From Heterobilharzia americana (Eukaryota; Platyhelminthes; Trematoda; Strigeidida; Schistosomatidae): DNA of 64,000 nt. The position numbers and the translations under genes are program-made. Positions 23,990-36,800 of the stretch are shown here, piece after piece; position 1 is the first letter of the stretch; each line of letters starts with the position of its first letter. The notes beneath the pieces are model-generated. The model was not told the origin of the DNA and searched no databases. It worked only from the letters and a program-made list of their open reading frames with translations. Location of the stretch: positions 40,717,920 to 40,781,919 of the forward strand of contig OX104128.1 in NCBI GenBank assembly GCA_944470555.2. Direction: 5' to 3'.

Positions 23990-26900
23990 ATTTACAAATC
24001 CCCACAACTCCCCCAAAATACCTTTAGAAAAATCTCAATATTTTAGTATATCACTGAAAATAGTAACGGTAGATTGAATATAAAATCAGTAAGCTATTCA
24101 CAAAACAATTCTTAACATGAAACACACAAAATAGGTAATAAGGGAGACAGACAGATGTTTGGATACCAAGAGACAAACATCTAAAAGAAGGAAATGGGTT
24201 GTAACCAACGTTAGAGGAAGCATGAAAGAATTTTCAGTTGAAATTTGCCTTCAGTCAACTTTCCAGATGTTGCTTCAGGCAGTTAACAAACAGAGGTATA
24301 TCAGTACTTCAGTTGCCTAAAGTAACATTTATTTTCACTGACATGTCTTTGCATTCTTTTATTGAGGTGCAAATCAAATAATCTTCATCGTCATATATCA
24401 GAAGGCAGTGTTCATATTGACGAAGTAATTTGTTAATATAAACGAGGAACGAAACCAACACTGCAGCACATTACTTCCTTTCCTGTTGAGCATTTAAGTC
24501 AGGGAAATTTATTGCAGTAAATGTTTTCCTAATTATGAATATTAATTCCAGTTGTCGTTATCATTATCAACAAGTGTGATAAAGTTTCTAACGACATTTT
24601 TCCCTTTTCTTGTTGAAAACAAACACTGAGCAGCTTGATAATAATCAGAATAGTGATGAAGTTGATGCTGATCATGACTATTGGGGACTGAGTGATGTCT
24701 GTAAGACAGATAAAAGGTGAGTCTTGATTAGCAGCAATGCATTCATAGATAAACAGGGTTTTTCTTTAACCAGCAGGAGATCAACTTTTAGGCATATGCA
24801 TATATGTTCATACGTTCAAGCAAGAAAATATCAACTAAAATAAACTGGTTTACCTCGGAATTTGCATGTGATTATCAGATAAGCTTTATTTAAATTTTAT
24901 ATATTCGTTTTGTCCTCGTTTCCAATTGAGTTCATTCATAAAATTAACAATTTCGCTGTTGAAATTCACAAAGAATAATCATTTTATTGCTCAGATGGGC
25001 AAACTATAAATTACCCAGTTATGTATTACCTGATGTTAAAAAAAGGCTAAAAAATGCACTTCAAATAAAGTTCACACAATCATAGCACTTGCAATAAAAT
25101 AGGGTACAAACTGTGTGTGAGTACAAAAGAGTTGAAACTTATTTATGGTTTCCATCTTGGAATAACACTGCTTAAAGGATTTATAAGAAGATAGTAGTCA
25201 TGTGATAGCTACCGTGATTTATTTCGGGTCTTCTTAACAGAAAAAACTAATGACTGTACTCGGTTTGAATCCTTGAACATGCAAATTATGTGGGCTAAGA
25301 TACTGTCAAATTAGATATGAAGACAGTATTATTTCGAATGGTAAGACATCATTAGCTATGTAGTGATCTGGATTCGTACTCTGGACAAACCGTTTATTAT
25401 AACATTCTCATGGTTCGGTAATTTCAGTCTTTTGTACATATACGGTGGCATTATTCCAGTTTAAGAAAAGCTGTGGCATAAGACAATAAATAGGTGACTA
25501 AATTATTCCCTTTCTTGGTTAACATTCAGTTTGTGATTCGAAAATATGTTTTACTCGAGTAAAATCAATCGATAATTCTGTCTCATGAGTATTTCTAAAC
25601 TGACAGCAGTAAACCGGGTGATTTTTAACATAATGACCTATCAGAGATATATCATCATATAGGAAAATCAAATTGAGTTATATATTACATCCGGTTACCA
25701 GCATTTTTCAGTATGTTGGTATAGCAAGAAGGTTATTACTCTTGAGTACGTATCAACAGCCTTTGTACTGGTTGATACAGCCCTAATACTAAGGGACTAT
25801 AAACTGTGACATAATTGCTTAAAAGTTCCTTCACTACCCCACAAACCGACAAAACTATTCTAAATGCATTCTGAATTTCGTCATCCATTCATAACAGTTG
25901 TGTAAACACTTAATATCGATAAAAAGTGAATCACTTTTAACCGTCATCATAATACTAACCCCCTATTCTGTAAAAAAAATGATTTTCTAAATGTGTTTCC
26001 TTCAGTTATGTAAACCTGAGAACGCACTTAACTCTTCTGTGATTAAAAAATGCTCCTAGCAAGTCTTTTCAAATGTCAACTAACCTTTATTAGCAAATTG
26101 TATTTGTCAGCCTGTGCGTGAACTAAAGTAAGTAATAATCTGCTGATATTTACAACTGTTTGATATTTCAGTGCTGATGTGCATCAGTTTTCTGTCCACT
26201 CCCATTAATCTGTGAGATATATCTGCAGTATGCAGACTTTTTCTTGTTTAAAAAAATGCAATCCTGTACTGTTACTTGTTTTCATTGCAAAATTGTAAAA
26301 CATAACATTTCGGATAGTCAGTGAACCTTACAGAATTAAACTAGGCATACATAGTTGATTATGGAACAGATCAATGTTAAGTCATATGTAAAGGCTATGC
26401 TCAAGATGAACACAGCACGATGCGTCAGTGGGTCGGCAAACTCGACCGACATTGGCAGAGACCGAACGTGAGTATATGTGTTCTTTTAAAAAATGAAAAA
26501 GATGGCCATCATGTGATGGGTTTCCAGACTGGCCATCCGAAAGCCATTTGTCTGAATCCTGGCACGTGTGAGGCTCTCCTTTCACCTTCTTTGTCATTCC
26601 ACTTAAAAAATCCTTCTGCTGCTCCACAGAGTTTTGATGCCGGCATGTTTGGTATCTTCACACTATGCATTCATATGAGGTAGTTTCTATAGAGAACCGG
26701 TATGTCTGAATGAAATGGGCTATTGCTTGAAACGTTCCATCCATTCATACTTGTTTAGTTTTAGGTTTACAGTGAGTTTAAAAAGTACCAAATTCAAGTC
26801 TTTAGTAAATCATTTACTATTTTTTTCAGTGAAGAATTTGTATGTTTGCATAATCTAGGTGAGAATCGATAAAAAGTGTTGGTCGCCTCGCTTACTTATG

Positions 26901-27904
26901 TAGTAGTTTGAATATGACTAATATTATAACCGGAAAACAACCGAGAGATAGGCTAAACACTGATCTATTATCACAATCAAATTATGCTAGCTAGTTTCAC
27001 ATGCATAGGAGCAGATGGCTGCATGATCAACTTTGTTTAGTCCCTTATTCGCTTTCCTTCCAAGGGAATATTATCTAGTTGTGCCAAACTGTTCATGGCT
27101 CTATCTTCAGATTACATGTCACTTTATGAATAGTGTATTGGCGAGATATCTGAACGTCCATCAGTTGTTGGCGTAGACTACTTTATTCTACAGTATGGCG
27201 ATGAAAATTCACCGGTGAATGCACAGGTTAGCCTTAATGTATGTGTTTGCTTTTCCTTCCGTAGCACAGCTCACATGTTGTGGGACCACTACATAGGCAG
27301 TATATTGGTTCGTGGTCGACTACTGAGAAAAGGGAGTAATTCAGAAAACGAAATCACTAACCTACGTCGACTAATCTGACTACAACATGTGCTGAGCATG
27401 TTTTTTATGTTACCGGGATTCATAAAGTTTGTAACCCATGGTCTAAGCTGCCTGCTGAAATTTAGGCTTACATGCTGATGTCTTCAAGGCATAATTGGGA
27501 GCAGCTAGGCAGATGCACTCATGAGTTAATTTAAACATAATCATCATCGTGGTTTACTTCAAATCTTCTATTTTCTTACCATTTTCTTGTATCTTGGTGA
27601 GTCAGTGTCACTTGTGACAAAGTGAACCAACAGACAGTAAAACTTGTTGAACTTCAATGAACTTGTTCTAGTCATTTATTTTAGTTTGCATTGCATTTAA
27701 ACGTTCCATCGACGAAACAGCTAAGTATCTTCTCAACACCATGGTATTTTGTTCAGACTTTGCGATAAGGTGTGTTTAAACAGAAATGCGCATGAATTTA
27801 GTTTGCTTTGGTACTTTTCATCGTAAAGCACCTTTATCCTGACATCAACCTCCTTTCTGCTCTTCGAATAAGGGGTTCATAGAAAGGGGTCATCTGCTTA
27901 AAAG
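23990..27904. other. AT-rich stretch, one less AT-rich pocket
   Basis: About 26390-26690 is noticeably less AT-rich and is open on both strands (87 codons plus, 81 codons minus), with a GTGAGT donor-like site after 26468. I recognise no protein in it. The remainder shows nothing. Confidence 0.4.
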
Positions 27905-27995
27905 CCTCGCATTGGGACGAAAAAGCTGTACAGTGCATCCAGGTTTTCAGCACTTCATCTGATGTTGTTCTATGATGAATACTTCATTAAGACAA
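27905..27995 (+). mobile_element. Family C 3' fragment with half a hammerhead
   Basis: It begins within the ribozyme (gggacgaaaaagctgtacag, about 27916-27935) and continues through the family C tail (gttttcagcacttcatctga, then tgatgaatac). The 5' half of the ribozyme and the tRNA-like head are missing or unrecognisable. Confidence 0.6.
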
Positions 27996-28399
27996 TCACC
28001 TCATCATAAAACCCTTAATTCAGCTGAACTTGTCATTCGATGTAATTCCACTTTAAGGGTGAATGAAGTTCTTGTGGAAAGAGTGATACTCTCAGTACAA
28101 GTTACTTTTTACTAGAAACAATTTCTGCTCATAAGTACGTATACTTTTCCTAATGTAATTATGATTTCTTAAGTACTTTGCGTAACAAAACCTGTACAGT
28201 GAAAACACATTCTTCATGAGATAATCATTTTTTAAAAGAAACGTTCCAAATCAACGGAATGGAATTTGATGCGAGACTTTCAGAACAACTTCAAGTTACA
28301 TGAGTACAGTATTATAATTATCGTTTTACAATGTTTGAAGCTGTTAACAGATCGTAGCTAAAGATGCGTCTAATCACTACAAACTGGAGATATAAATCT

Positions 28400-28730
28400 T
28401 GGATGTAGATAATTGGCAGGAAGCCCTGGATTTAGGTTGCATGCTGATTGACACTCGTCAGCGAGGTGCATCTGAAACCCTAACGGGACTGATTTCCCAC
28501 CTGAGATTCGAACCCGAATCACCCAGTGTTGTACTCAGCGGTCTTACCACTGAGCTGTTTGGGCCGCGACTGACCTCCTGCAGGACTCGATTGGATAAAC
28601 TGATTGGTCACTGGACGGTAACCAACTTCATGTTGTCTAGTCCTACGTGCTGACCGAATTCTATCGATCGTCTTATGATGCGGCTACCAGACTAAGCAGC
28701 TCAACGTTGCGATGCACTTTGATAAATGAA
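28400..28730 (-). mobile_element. Family B tRNA-derived hammerhead SINE, well preserved head
   Basis: Minus strand: tail segment with ggactagacaacatgaagtt, then an A box (aacagctcagtggtaaga, about 28557-28540) and a strong B box (cgggttcgaatctcagg). The hammerhead region follows, with CTGACGA intact and stem II pairing through G-U wobbles, but GAAA is changed to GCAA. The family B order and the permuted tail-head arrangement match 3690-4022. Confidence 0.78.
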
Positions 28731-29059
28731 ATAAATCAACTGTTCAGTCCCTAGAGTAGCACAGTTTTGCATATCAAATTTCTTTATTCTATAATATAAC
28801 ACGCATTGGTCTAGTAATCTTTTGCTGAACTACGTCTCCAGCATAGTTTATTGCTCATAGTGACATGAAAAGGCATCCAAACAATCTCATTTAAGCACAG
28901 GAAAACAAGATTGTGGAGAAAAAGCCTTTATTTTCAACGAAATAATTCTTTTAGCTGTACATTTTTGTATATAGAGGAAAAACCATGGAACATTCCAAAG
29001 TAATTCCTGCTTAGAGTTCAATATAAATTGCATTACAAAAGAGAGTTACGCAATGTGGC

Positions 29060-29660
29060 TTGTGAGAAATTCTAATGAAAAATAGATATCCTTTGAAATT
29101 AACAGATGAGGATCTAAAGCCAGAAAGAGTCGCAGTATTCATATAGACCTCTCTGAAAAAGATTTACTATTGAACAGCGGATTCAAGAGAGATAATGCAG
29201 CAAATGTACTTAGAAAGAGTCTATCAGCGTTCATAAACAGAACATCCTTAGCCACCAATCTTAGTGTCATGTTTGCTTGCCAGAAACTCACTCGTTAGTA
29301 CACAAAAGATAAGCTGGGGCAATGGATCACATCATTGTGTGCATATCAGTTTGATTGTTCTTGTGCCGCCAGGTACATCGAACGTACCATGTGCCAGGTT
29401 ATGAGACAGTTCTGTGAACACCGTCCAGCCTGGCTGACAAGGGGAGAATGGAAATGCCTACTCAACTGTTTAACTCGGGACATTTAGCTCCTTTTGATAA
29501 GTTCTTCAAAATTTAGTACAAAGTATGACAAGACCACTTAAAACTAGTGAAGTAAGAACATCTGAACATGGTTGAGGCATTAGCGGTTTAAAAGTTGGAA
29601 CCATCACTAAGCGTTGAAAAGAAGTATGTACAACCACTTTCCTTACCATGGACACCGTAA
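29060..29660 (+). mobile_element. Penelope-like element, GIY-YIG 3' portion
   Basis: Plus strand: 'VLRKSLSAFINRTSLATN' (about 29205-29258), 'CAYQFDCSCAARYIERT' (about 29340-29390) and 'EHRPAWLTRG' (about 29420-29450). After a stop and frameshift comes 'YVQPLSLPW' (29627-29653), followed by a stop at about 29658. The GIY-YIG core has YIE for YIG. The terminal LSLPW block is shared with the 55.6 kb PLE, placing both in one lineage. No RT was recognised upstream, so it is 5'-truncated. Confidence 0.82.
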
Positions 29661-29875
29661 ATTATCGATCACTTTAAATAAACCCCATGTAATTATTTTT
29701 ATTTTCATATTTCGTTCCACACATCTCAACACAAGGCGTGATAATGTCACTAAATGACGTTGATCAATCAATGTTGAGAACTACTTTTAAATGAACCAGT
29801 CCTCCAATTAAGACTTACACTGAAATTATTTGATATTCAAAACCCAAAAATTTTTTTGAAATAAAGGTATATCTA

Positions 29876-29990
29876 CTCTGACTGGTCACGGGAGAGCAAC
29901 CAATCTCATGTTGTCTAGTTTTGAGTGCTGACCAAATTCTAGCGATCGCTATTGTGGTGTTCTTTGATGGGAGTTATTTCGTTGGAGACA
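29876..29990 (-). mobile_element. Family B SINE tail fragment
   Basis: It contains the tail block seen elsewhere as 'gtgaccaatca' and 'ctagacaacatga' (minus strand), plus the adjoining 'gaattcggtcagcactc' region. The tRNA-like head and ribozyme are absent. Confidence 0.65.
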
Positions 29991-30967
29991 ATCGGTAGAA
30001 GGCCATCTACTTGTTGTTTCTAGTCAGCACGGCGTGAGATATATGTGTATATAATCTTTGTAGGAAAGTTAGCTGATTAAATTCTCTTTACTTTGTACAC
30101 GTGACATGTTTTATCATTCGGTGGAAAAATATTGCTCACTTTCATCATTTATCCTTTTTAAAAATAATTTCGGTTAGTGCACTCAAGTACTGTCTTTCAT
30201 ACCATATAGGTCACTACTGGACTTGGGTTAATCACCTGTAAAGGTGGAATACAAATCGGTTATCATACATTCTTAGTTATAAGGAGCAGTTGTTATTATC
30301 TTTTTTTCAAGAATGAGACAGAGAGAGGAAAATTAAGTAGAAATGAACTAATCAGGGAAATAACCAACAACCATGATAGTCAGTTGTTTACCCATTTTAT
30401 ACAGTCGTAAATGAGAAGCTATCCTGGGCTTTCTCGTTAGATGAAGGAAATTTTCCACTCAAATGATATTTTCATTGTTTAACAGATGAATAGGCATGGC
30501 TGACATATGGTGATATCATCTGAATGAAGTTAGAGATCGCTTCCATTCAAGTTAGAAATATTTTCATCAAATATTGTCTGTGATGATGCTTATCCATCAA
30601 AAAAATACGATCGCCATTCATTGTTGACGGTTCTGATACCAGATTGTAAGTAAGTGCATGTGTTTTACATAAATCACTAGGAAAAAATAGTCATTAATAA
30701 ATATGAATGATAAACCAATGGCTATTTTGATTTACTTAAAATAAACAGATGGATTGAGAGAGAGGGAGAGAGCAAGAAAGAAAACTATTATGTAATGAAT
30801 AAGAAGGGTCTGCATTAAAGCATTATACTTGATTTACTAGACCACTTCATGACAGTAAGAAGTATTCGTGACATGAAAGTATAAAAGTAGTTTGAATGAC
30901 TGACATACGAAAAGTTAAAGGGATCGTCTTGATACATTTAAGAATGATTATGATTCAGAATGAAAGT
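29991..30967. other. AT-rich stretch, nothing recognised
   Basis: A short GA-rich patch at about 30757-30783; otherwise nothing. Confidence 0.5.
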
Positions 30968-31115
30968 GGGTGGCCAGCAGTAGAATGCGCTACATCCTAT
31001 TTGGGACTTCTCAGCCGGATGAACCTACCACTCAGTGAGCGGTGTTGTTCCCACTAGGACACGAACTCAGGACCAATAGCATCAAACATCATGGCGTTTG
31101 ATAGTTCACCACTTA
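30968..31115 (-). mobile_element. Family A hammerhead SINE, inactive core
   Basis: Minus strand: tRNA-like head with B-box remnant (gttcgtgtcctag, about 31067-31055), the conserved ctcactgag spacer, then stem I and GTCCCAAATAGGA of stem II. CTGANGA reads CTGAGAA and the GAAA box is lost (GTAG). The downstream flank 'ttctactgctggccacc' is the family A flank. Confidence 0.75.
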
Positions 31116-31994
31116 AAATTTCAACTCAGTGGGCTGTACGAAAACATAAACAATCCACTTCTGTAATACCATGCCTCAGAGTTTCATACCTCTGATAAGT
31201 GTAAAGATAACTGACCAACCAATACAATTATATGGGCTCCTCGGTTGATAACTGGAATATTTCTGATATTTTAAGTTTCTTAGGATGGATTACAGGAAGA
31301 GACTTTCGTTGCGTATAATTCTTCAAGTTACTCTCATTTATGTTTTATCATTACTAAAAAATCAGAATCTCCAGTAATATGGAGTAACCTATGAAGAGCA
31401 GCAGACTGTCACTAGCGGTAGATAAGTTCATTTTAGACGAAACAAAGACGCAGCATAAAAAGCTATGACAGTAAAATATACCAGTTGCACAAGGTGTGGA
31501 TCTCACAACTCAGTAACCTGGTGGGTTATTATAATTATTTTGATCTAGATAATACTCTAGTTAACATTCTCAGCGTGTACTAATATTTCGACAAATTAAC
31601 GTTTGGCACGATGTTTTCAATGAAAATAATTACAACAACTAAAGTTAGTTCAAAATGACACTAATATAAGTAATACTATGTAAAAAATTAGCTGATGTTG
31701 TGTCGCATCCTACTGTGTCGTTATCTCCTAGCAAGGTATAGTAAAGAATAGAAAAGAACAAGTAAGTTTGGCGGTGATTTATCTACCTGGTATGAGCATC
31801 TGTTGATCAAACTAACTATTCCAGTAATATTTATGTGACGTATTTTTAAGTAATTAGGGGATCATCACTTACTTATTGTGATATTTTCCATTACGGGTGT
31901 TGTGGGACGAGATATTGAAAACATCATAAAAGTGTGCGGCAGTGCATAACACAACTAACAGAAACTGGAACAGTAACAACAAGTTAAAGTCGAG
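31116..31994. other. AT-rich stretch, nothing recognised
   Basis: No supported feature. Confidence 0.5.
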
Positions 31995-32205
31995 TATCTC
32001 ATCTAAACATATGCTGTCAGTGGAAAGTTTCTGGTAGCTCAAGGGTTAGGTATGTAACTCTGGTGTTCAAACAAGTAAGTACTGTATTTTAGTCTTGGTC
32101 GAAAGAATATCGCTGACAAGTGACAGCCCATATATTCGGCTGATGAGTCCTATAAGGGATGAAATTCACGCCTTGAATTCCGTCTGCAGCTACTATCCAT
32201 CAAAA
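31995..32205 (+). mobile_element. Family A hammerhead SINE with altered cleavage site
   Basis: A tRNA-like head (tagctcaagggttaggtatg, about 32036-32055) and a degenerate B box precede a hammerhead at 32128-32190. CTGATGA (32140-32146) and GAAA (32161-32164) are intact and stem II pairs as GTCC/GGAT with loop TATAAG. The base expected to be U just before the cleaved C is C (gcc in place of the usual atc/gtc), which should abolish or greatly slow cleavage. The 3' flank (attccgtctgcagctactat) is family A. Confidence 0.72.
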
Positions 32206-33774
32206 CATCCCTTTTCAAGATGTCAGGTAAAAAAGTGTTTGTTTCTACAGTGTCATATTCAATGAAGTTTCAAAAGATTTCACGCAAAAACTCATCGAGT
32301 AACACAGTTTGATATAAAACCTCCATTTCATTTGATTTCCAACAGTTGTTCAGGGAACCCCTATTTATTTTCATTTAGCAGACTTGCAAATCAGCCCGCC
32401 AAAATGCGGTTACAAGAAATAATCCTACCAACAATCTGAAAGCTTTTAGTTGAATTATATAGATTCATCCGTGCTTTGTAGATTTTCCTCAGCTGCCAGC
32501 AACCAGGAGCAATAATGTACGACACACAGGACGACAAGAGAAATATACATACTTTTATTAGGTTGGTAACCTAGAATACAAGCCAGACGAATGAAAGCAC
32601 TCTAGAAGAACTACTGTTCATTGTTTACGGCAAAAACTCTTCAAAGAACTTCAGCGGTTAATGATCACGGTAATCTGAAACCACTAGATTAATATCTTGA
32701 AAAATTATGTAGCTGTTAAAACTAATTCACTCTAGCGCGTGAGTAAATCGAAGAAAACAAAAGCTGAGGTTTTGAAATAGAATTGGAGAGAAGATATGTG
32801 TTAATGATGCCAAAAAACGCTGATATATTTCCGACGAACTGTAGTCAGTAGGTTACTACAAAGATTACACTTTTTGATAGCAATAACTCAAGACAAATGT
32901 GCTCAGTTTAAAGATATACACTTGTAGCTTACTGTTGCTGATTTATGATTACTAATACTGTCTTCAGTACACAGCAGTTTATGAGCAATCACGTTAGTAA
33001 AAGAATATAGTTGAAGTAAGCATGTGGCCCAAAAACACTGACTATATCATTCGTCATTTTCAATGTAACATGTAATCTACATTTTTGCCATATGTTTCGT
33101 CACTTTTGAACACTTTTTGTAGCATGATAGTTATCATCTATTCTGCAGAATAACACTACAATTTTATTCTATTTACCGTTTTGATCGCTAAACGTTCACT
33201 ACCGGTCAGTGTTTCACGAACCTTCTTAAACTCTTGTTAGTTGCGCTGTAAACGTCTCTAAGCGCAGTTTCCCGGCAAAAAGTGCTATATCAAAGCCTAT
33301 CGAAACTCATTAGACAGAATCTGTTAGAATCAAAATAAAATCCACCACAAATATCTTCGTGGTGAATGTTTCTATGAATCTTCCTGTCTATGATAAACTC
33401 AATACCGATGGTTTGAGAATGAAAACTATTAATATACTGATATTCAGTTGTTATAAAGCATGCTGGAGGTACGCAGCATAACATGAAAGAGGGACAAGAA
33501 GGAGTCATTCAGCGAAAAGTTCTTTCTCAGTGCTTTGATTCTGAGAGCTTAGCAATCTCAAATGTATACTTCTTTCCTTCATACGTTTGCGTCAAACATA
33601 ATGGCAGGCAAATGAATAATACCTTTTCTGGTTACGCATAAAAATATGAGCTTGGCAGAATGTTTACGATCACTTTAATTAGGATCATTTAAAGTAATAA
33701 GGATACATCAAGTAAATCCAAAAATGTAAGCTGCTAGTTCCTAAGGCGATTAATTTTGATTGACGTCAGCTGTA
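32206..33774. other. AT-rich stretch, nothing recognised
   Basis: No supported feature. Confidence 0.5.
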
Positions 33775-33860
33775 TAAATGATGAAAACCAAAAGGCAATG
33801 TATAGCTGCTTCGTCCTAGTTTTGTACTACTTAGCCATTCTCATACTTGACTTCATCTCA
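33775..33860 (-). mobile_element. Family C fragment with ruined hammerhead
   Basis: The minus strand aligns with the 23.7 kb ribozyme (actaggacgaagcagct and flanks), but the CTGAGGA core has become CTAAGTA and the cleavage region is changed. Confidence 0.5.
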
Positions 33861-36800
33861 CGCCATCTGCTCTAGTATATCAAAATTTCTTGCCTTTGAG
33901 GTCAAGTGTAACTACTGTCAAACAATGGCAAAAGTACAGTTGTAGGGAGTTCCAGCTTATTGTTGGTGGAAAACTCTCTGAGAACTATGAATTTATGAGG
34001 GGTCCTTTGATATACTGAAAACCAAGCACTTATCTCACTAGTGATTATATCTTTCTTGTAGTACCTCTAAATTTTTGTGATACTTATAGACTGTAAATAC
34101 AAAAATGTTTAATAACAACACAATGGAATGTAACTCAATGTTTCGAGTTATATTTAATGTTAGACTCCAGCTACTTTCATTTCAGAGGATTTATCATCTG
34201 ATAAAAATAAAGAACAGAGTTTGGTTTTTTCACAAAATCTTCATGAAAACATTGAAAAGAAGGGCAGTTTGGCTGAATTAGTATTTTACTAAAGTCTCAT
34301 CAAGCTAAATCTCTTCATATAAAATTTCGTCACGTCATATCGTGTACACTTAGAATTGATGAATGTGATCTAATTTTTAATCAATAAACTCGATGTATAC
34401 CGTGCCTACTTCCATTTCATATGTATGCTACAGTGGGTCAAAGGTTTCGACTCAAATGTTATACATAATAAAAACTCAGTGAAAAAAGGGTTTTTTCTCA
34501 AGTTTCTTGAATCCTTTCCATGTCTTTTGTATAGTTCAAATAATAAATTTGGAAAAATTTGTTAGTTACTATTTTAGAGGTTAAGTTACATATGATTTTC
34601 TCTACATGAAGCCAAAAAGACAAATATGCAAAAATCTGTTTTCTAGTACAAGATTTCATTGATATACAACTCATAAACTAACTAGAGACCAAAACACTAA
34701 TTGAGAACTCCTGTTTAACACTACTTCAAGAAACTTCAGAATATTTAGGAATAATGAATATATTAGGCTTTTATTGTAAGCAGTAAACATTGACCAGAAC
34801 CTTATCAATACACGCACCTATTAACAACAGTCTAGTTTTTAGTGTACCCTCAGTAAGGCTTCTCATTTTCTGAAACATTACACAATTTTATGGTTTTATG
34901 ATTTATCGTTACCACATTCTCAGTGTACACTTCTACCGGAGGATGAGATAAATAACACATAAGAGATTCACAAACTAGTCGACAAACAAACTGAAAATGA
35001 TATTAAGCAAACTGTTGTGTAATATGCGATGTATAAGTGAACGGTAATTTCCTTTCTTATTTTCTTTTGCAATTGACTAATACCTGCCATATGATTATAA
35101 GTTACTTAGACTTGGTAAACTTCGATTTCCTGATTTTTCTTATGAACTGAGTGTTGAATGAGCAAATCTCTATTTGTACGCAGATAAAGATGAAATAAGG
35201 AATTAACCAAAATCAATCACTGGTATACTAATCTTCTATTCATTTCAAGTCATTCCATATTTGTGTATTTAATAGCTTATAAAGGTGAATGAAGTTATTC
35301 GAAAGTGTTTTAATTACTTGTATGAAAGATAAAAAGCTTTGATAAAATGTCAAGTGATAACTAAAGGCGAAAATTAAAACACACCTTTCGTTCTCTTTGA
35401 TAAGTACATCATATCAATTCATATTGCTTTCCATTTTCCACACATGGCATGAGATGAACATCTGAAGAATCAATCAGCTATTCAGTGATACCACCTTCTT
35501 CTTGAACACTATGCAACAGCTGATAATCACGCTTATGATTTCTTACTCTGAGCATACGAAATCTAAATATTAGACATCTGATAACATACAAGCTACTTAC
35601 CCGAATGTCAAAACGTTGTTTCCGAATAGATACTGGATTTAAACGGACCACTTTCATGACTAGTCATAGCTGCAGCAATTAAAATCAAGCAGTGAAATCC
35701 AGTTGATGAAATAAATTAGGATATTATGTGAGTATTAGGATCAATTGTTGATTACTAACACAGAAACATCATCAATCTGTGATGAAAGGCTTATTTCGAA
35801 GCATCAGTAAAGGAATTACACGTTCCAGACAGACATGAATATGAATTTTCGATAGTAAAAGCAAAAACCAGAGGCTTGCCATATGAAATGCTTCTTATGA
35901 GAGTGCACAACTAAACAGTTCCAGATTACGATGGAAAAGCTATCCAGCTCATCCAGCTTTTCAATGGTCCTCTAAGTGATGTCACTCTGTGATAACTGTC
36001 CTATTGATACCTATTATTCCATTCAAACCACTAAGTGAATAACACTTTTTTGAAAGCAGAACGGAGATGTATGGGTAGCTACAGCAGTATCTGCCTTCAC
36101 AGTATTCACCAGCTAGTTTAACTACTACTCTCAAAAGTGTACTTTAAACAATTCATGGTTCTAACTGGGTTCACTTTACCCAAAGCTTTAATCTGTTATC
36201 ACTATTTAACTTTACTATCTTCATTCAGAGTATGTTATAGATTGAAGTGAAAAACACCGGACTGGTCATTAGTAAAACAATATCCAGCTAAGATCACCAC
36301 TTTTCAGACATAAGGTTACAAATTCAATTTGAATCTAAGACAAGACTAATACATACATCAAATCTCATCGGATATACTTATCTTGTGGGTATATGCGTTT
36401 GCAAGCGTACCTGTGGAGAAGGGATTAAGTGATGAAGTTGATTAAAAACTGGTTGGGTTTCATGATTGGTGAATTTAAATGATAGACACCTATCTTAAAA
36501 ATTATCATTGCTAAGTTACTGAACAACCACGCAGTAGGTCATCATCTATAACTATTCATGAGGAATGTTGATCCTATCTTGGTGTAGGCATCACAGTAGA
36601 GACAGAGACGAATGAACCCATAACATAGGAGTCAGACATCCGGTGCCAAGACCAGTGACCTAAAGGTTCATGGAACTGTAGGAATGGTTTGAACGAAATG
36701 CCTTCAGTACACTGCCACATTTTTGTACACAAATCTTCATTGGTATATTCTTAGATTTAATGAGTCATAGACCACATATAAATCGAAGTTCATCTTTTTT

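Noticed and set aside
36600..36690. Possible minus-strand family C head
   Set aside because: Only two short blocks match and the ribozyme region is absent.
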